A stretch of 61,084 nt of DNA from Actinomycetota bacterium (lineage in GTDB: Bacteria > Actinomycetota > Actinomycetes > Nanopelagicales > Nanopelagicaceae). Position 1 is the stretch's first letter. Each line of letters begins with the position of its first letter. Position numbers and translations under genes: made by a program. Positions 59,681 through 61,084 of this stretch are shown here, piece by piece. The notes below the pieces were generated by a model that saw only the letters and a program-made list of their open reading frames with translations, did no database searches and was not told the origin of the DNA. The stretch is from positions 1 to 61,084 of the forward strand of contig RGHD01000004.1 of assembly GCA_010024385.1 (NCBI GenBank), written 5' to 3'.

Positions 59681-60148
59681 ATGAGCGCGCGTGATGGTGA
59701 TGGTTGGATTCAATGCGCCTGTGGCAATAAGCATTGGGGCCTCAATGGCGCCGCTGGGATTTTAATCGTGCGTGGATCTGAAATTTTGCTCCAACACCGT
59801 GCCCCCTGGGTTCACAACGGAGACACATGGGGAATCCCAGGTGGTGCCCGGGATTCGCATGAGAGCACTGTTGAAGGAGCATTTCGCGAAGCTGTTGAAG
59901 AGATAGGAATTGATACTTCGCTGCTAACTGTTCTGCACACATACACAGATGATCATGGTGCTTGGAAGTATGAAACTGTTATCGCCAAGGGTTCAAATGA
60001 AATAGTTGCTCATGAAGTCAATGATGAATCCCATGAAGTTCGATGGGTAAACATTGAAAGAGTTGAAGAATTGCCTTTGCATCCAAGTTTTGCAAAGTCC
60101 TGGCCAGAGTTAATGAAACTGCTTAATAACCTTATCGGCCCAACTTAA
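59681..60148 (+). CDS. Nudix hydrolase
   Basis: 155 residues. The N-terminus WIQCACGNKHWGLNGAAGILIV has a short zinc-ribbon-like start. The Nudix box is GGARDSHESTVEGAFREAVEEIGI, a complete Gx5Ex7REUxEExGU. The substrate, a nucleoside diphosphate derivative, is unknown. The 3' end overlaps the convergent ABC gene by 39 bases. The ORF is divergent from the PKD gene. Confidence 0.92.
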   Translation: MSARDGDGWIQCACGNKHWGLNGAAGILIVRGSEILLQHRAPWVHNGDTWGIPGGARDSHESTVEGAFREAVEEIGIDTSLLTVLHTYTDDHGAWKYETVIAKGSNEIVAHEVNDESHEVRWVNIERVEELPLHPSFAKSWPELMKLLNNLIGPT

Positions 60149-60700
60149 TTCGCTCTCACTGCTATGGACAATAACGACAATAGTTTTTCCTTCTTCAGCC
60201 AGCTCTTTGAGTAGTTGGATAATTCTGCCGCGACTGTATACATCCTGAGCTGCTAATGGCTCATCGAGTAGAAGCACGGGAGTATTTTGTGCGATTGCTT
60301 GTGCAATTGCCACGCGCTGGGCTTCTCCCCCCGAAAGAGTGGTAACTAAGCGATCTGCAATGTCACCCAAGGCCAACTGCTCTATGACCTGATCAGCCTC
60401 CCCTGCCATTTCGATAATCTGACGGACGGTAAAACCTAAGGTAAAACTCTGATTTTGAACTGCCATAGCGCGTATTCGTGAAAGCTCTTGGGGTGAAGTC
60501 AGGATCGGATGCAGATCATCAATAGTGATAACGCCTTTATCTGGTGCAAAATCTCCAGCAATTGCTGCCAATAGCGTTGATTTACCACAACCATTTGGGC
60601 CCACGATCACTGTGATCGAGCCCGCAGGAATCTGCTCTGAATAGTCATAAATAATCTCTCGGCCTTCTCGAACTATTGTGATCTCATCAATGGTAATCAT
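60110..60700 (-). CDS. ABC transporter ATPase, iron/heme/cobalamin type
   Basis: About 196 residues. Walker A VGPNGCGKSTLLAA, Q-loop AVQNQSFTLG, signature TLSGGEAQRVAIAQA, Walker B PVLLLDEPLAAQD, and the H-loop VIVHSSESE. It belongs to the FecE/BtuD/HmuV group, slightly shorter than usual (about 250). The ATG at 60700 overlaps the permease stop (ATGA) and has a GGAG site; the GTG at 60712 is rejected. Confidence 0.93.
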   Translation of the reverse strand: MITIDEITIVREGREIIYDYSEQIPAGSITVIVGPNGCGKSTLLAAIAGDFAPDKGVITIDDLHPILTSPQELSRIRAMAVQNQSFTLGFTVRQIIEMAGEADQVIEQLALGDIADRLVTTLSGGEAQRVAIAQAIAQNTPVLLLDEPLAAQDVYSRGRIIQLLKELAEEGKTIVVIVHSSESELSWADKVIKQFH

Positions 60701-61084
60701 TGAGTTCTCCACACATTATTTTTAACTGTAACTAGCGCAATCAAGATTGGCGCACCGATTAATGCAGTTGCCAGCCCTATGGCAAGCTCATTGGGTTGGG
60801 CGATAGTTCTCGATAATGTGTCAGCAACAAGAACAATCAATGCCCCAATTAAGGCGCTATGAAGAGTTAACGCTCTATGGGAGGGCCCATAGATAAAGCG
60901 TGCAATATGAGGAGCAGCCAAACCAATAAAGGCAATGACTCCAACAGTGCTAACAGCACCACCTGCCAAAAGAGATAGAGAAATCAAGGCAAGGAATCGA
61001 ACTCTAGGGACGTTAACTCCTAAGTGAAATGCGCTTTGATCGCCCAAGGAAAGGCGATCTAGCTTTGGTGCTATAGACCAAGCA
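60697..61084 (-). CDS. FecCD-family ABC permease, partial
   Basis: Only the C-terminal 128 or so residues lie in the window; the frame stays open through base 61084. The sequence PKLDRLSLGDQSAFHLGVNV, then VIAFIGLAAPHIAR and LADTLSRTIAQPNELAIGLATALIGAPI-like stretches are typical of the BtuC/FecD/HmuU permeases for iron-siderophore, heme or cobalamin. The substrate cannot be chosen without the rest of the operon. It is co-translated with the ATPase. Confidence 0.92.
   Translation of the reverse strand, partial: AWSIAPKLDRLSLGDQSAFHLGVNVPRVRFLALISLSLLAGGAVSTVGVIAFIGLAAPHIARFIYGPSHRALTLHSALIGALIVLVADTLSRTIAQPNELAIGLATALIGAPILIALVTVKNNVWRTQ

Noticed and set aside
1-61084. tRNA, rRNA, CRISPR arrays, insertion sequences, integrases or phage genes
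   Set aside because: I looked in all gaps and found none; the gaps are too short and lack cloverleaf or repeat patterns.

Overview
The window reads as one contig from a small-genome, free-living actinobacterium, most like the freshwater acI / Nanopelagicales group. The lineage is inferred, not proven. Evidence for Actinobacteria: the mraZ-rsmH-ftsL-ftsI-murE-murF order, DUF3040, DUF6504, SepH, DUF7455, a class II DAHP synthase, an actinobacterial LexA box and a SAM-IV type riboswitch. Evidence for streamlining: genes are packed head to tail with ATGA/GTGA overlaps, most convergent pairs touch or overlap, no gene-free stretch reaches 300 bases, and there are no tRNAs, rRNAs, transposases, phage genes or CRISPR arrays. 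Many promoters have a -10 hexamer (TAnnnT) 6-8 bases before the start codon, which implies leaderless mRNAs.

Layout. 1-6.4 kb: division and cell-wall cluster on the minus strand, entered in a murF whose 3' end is replaced by unrelated AT-rich sequence, with an mraW-type RNA between mraZ and rsmH and a 10-bp phased MraZ operator. 6.5-11.6 kb: DUF3040, then an SOS-type mutagenesis operon (DUF6504-dnaE2-dinB) behind a perfect LexA box. 11.7-15.8 kb: DoxX, an MFS transporter, a group III alcohol dehydrogenase homologue, a YbaK-type deacylase, a VOC protein and a small membrane protein. 15.8-24.5 kb: carotenoid island (crtA-like, cruF-like, glycosyltransferase, crtD/crtI-like, crtE, crtI, crtB, crtYc, crtYd), predicted to make a modified and glycosylated monocyclic carotenoid. 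24.5-25.6 kb: TPP riboswitch, PnuT-type transporter and an overlapping P-loop kinase. 25.6-37.1 kb: PASTA kinase, endonuclease IV, threonine aldolase, Ogt, DAHP synthase, a predicted PPi-dependent phosphofructokinase, xylulokinase, and a divergent glgC/glgA(glgM) pair. 37.1-42.5 kb: EamA transporter, era, dprA, rnhB, lepB, rplS, inositol-phosphatase family. 42.6-50.7 kb: MFS, sepH, phosphodiesterase, psuG-psuK, a topoisomerase IV A subunit without its C-terminal domain, and an ABC-F ATPase. 50.7-61.1 kb: secreted metzincin-like protease, parE, DUF7455, CDGSH protein, principal sigma factor, metX under a SAM-IV riboswitch, DUF4192, a PKD protein, a Nudix hydrolase and the end of a FecCD-type metallophore importer.

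The observations most worth follow-up are the TPP-riboswitch operon with an unassigned kinase, the ParC lacking its beta-pinwheel, the CrtE missing its GGKRLRP segment, the CrtA-containing carotenoid island, the MraZ operator array, the leaderless promoter architecture and the murF breakpoint. Where the listed gene starts differ from the longest reading frame, the choice follows ribosome-binding sites, ATGA overlaps, -10 spacing and family N-termini.
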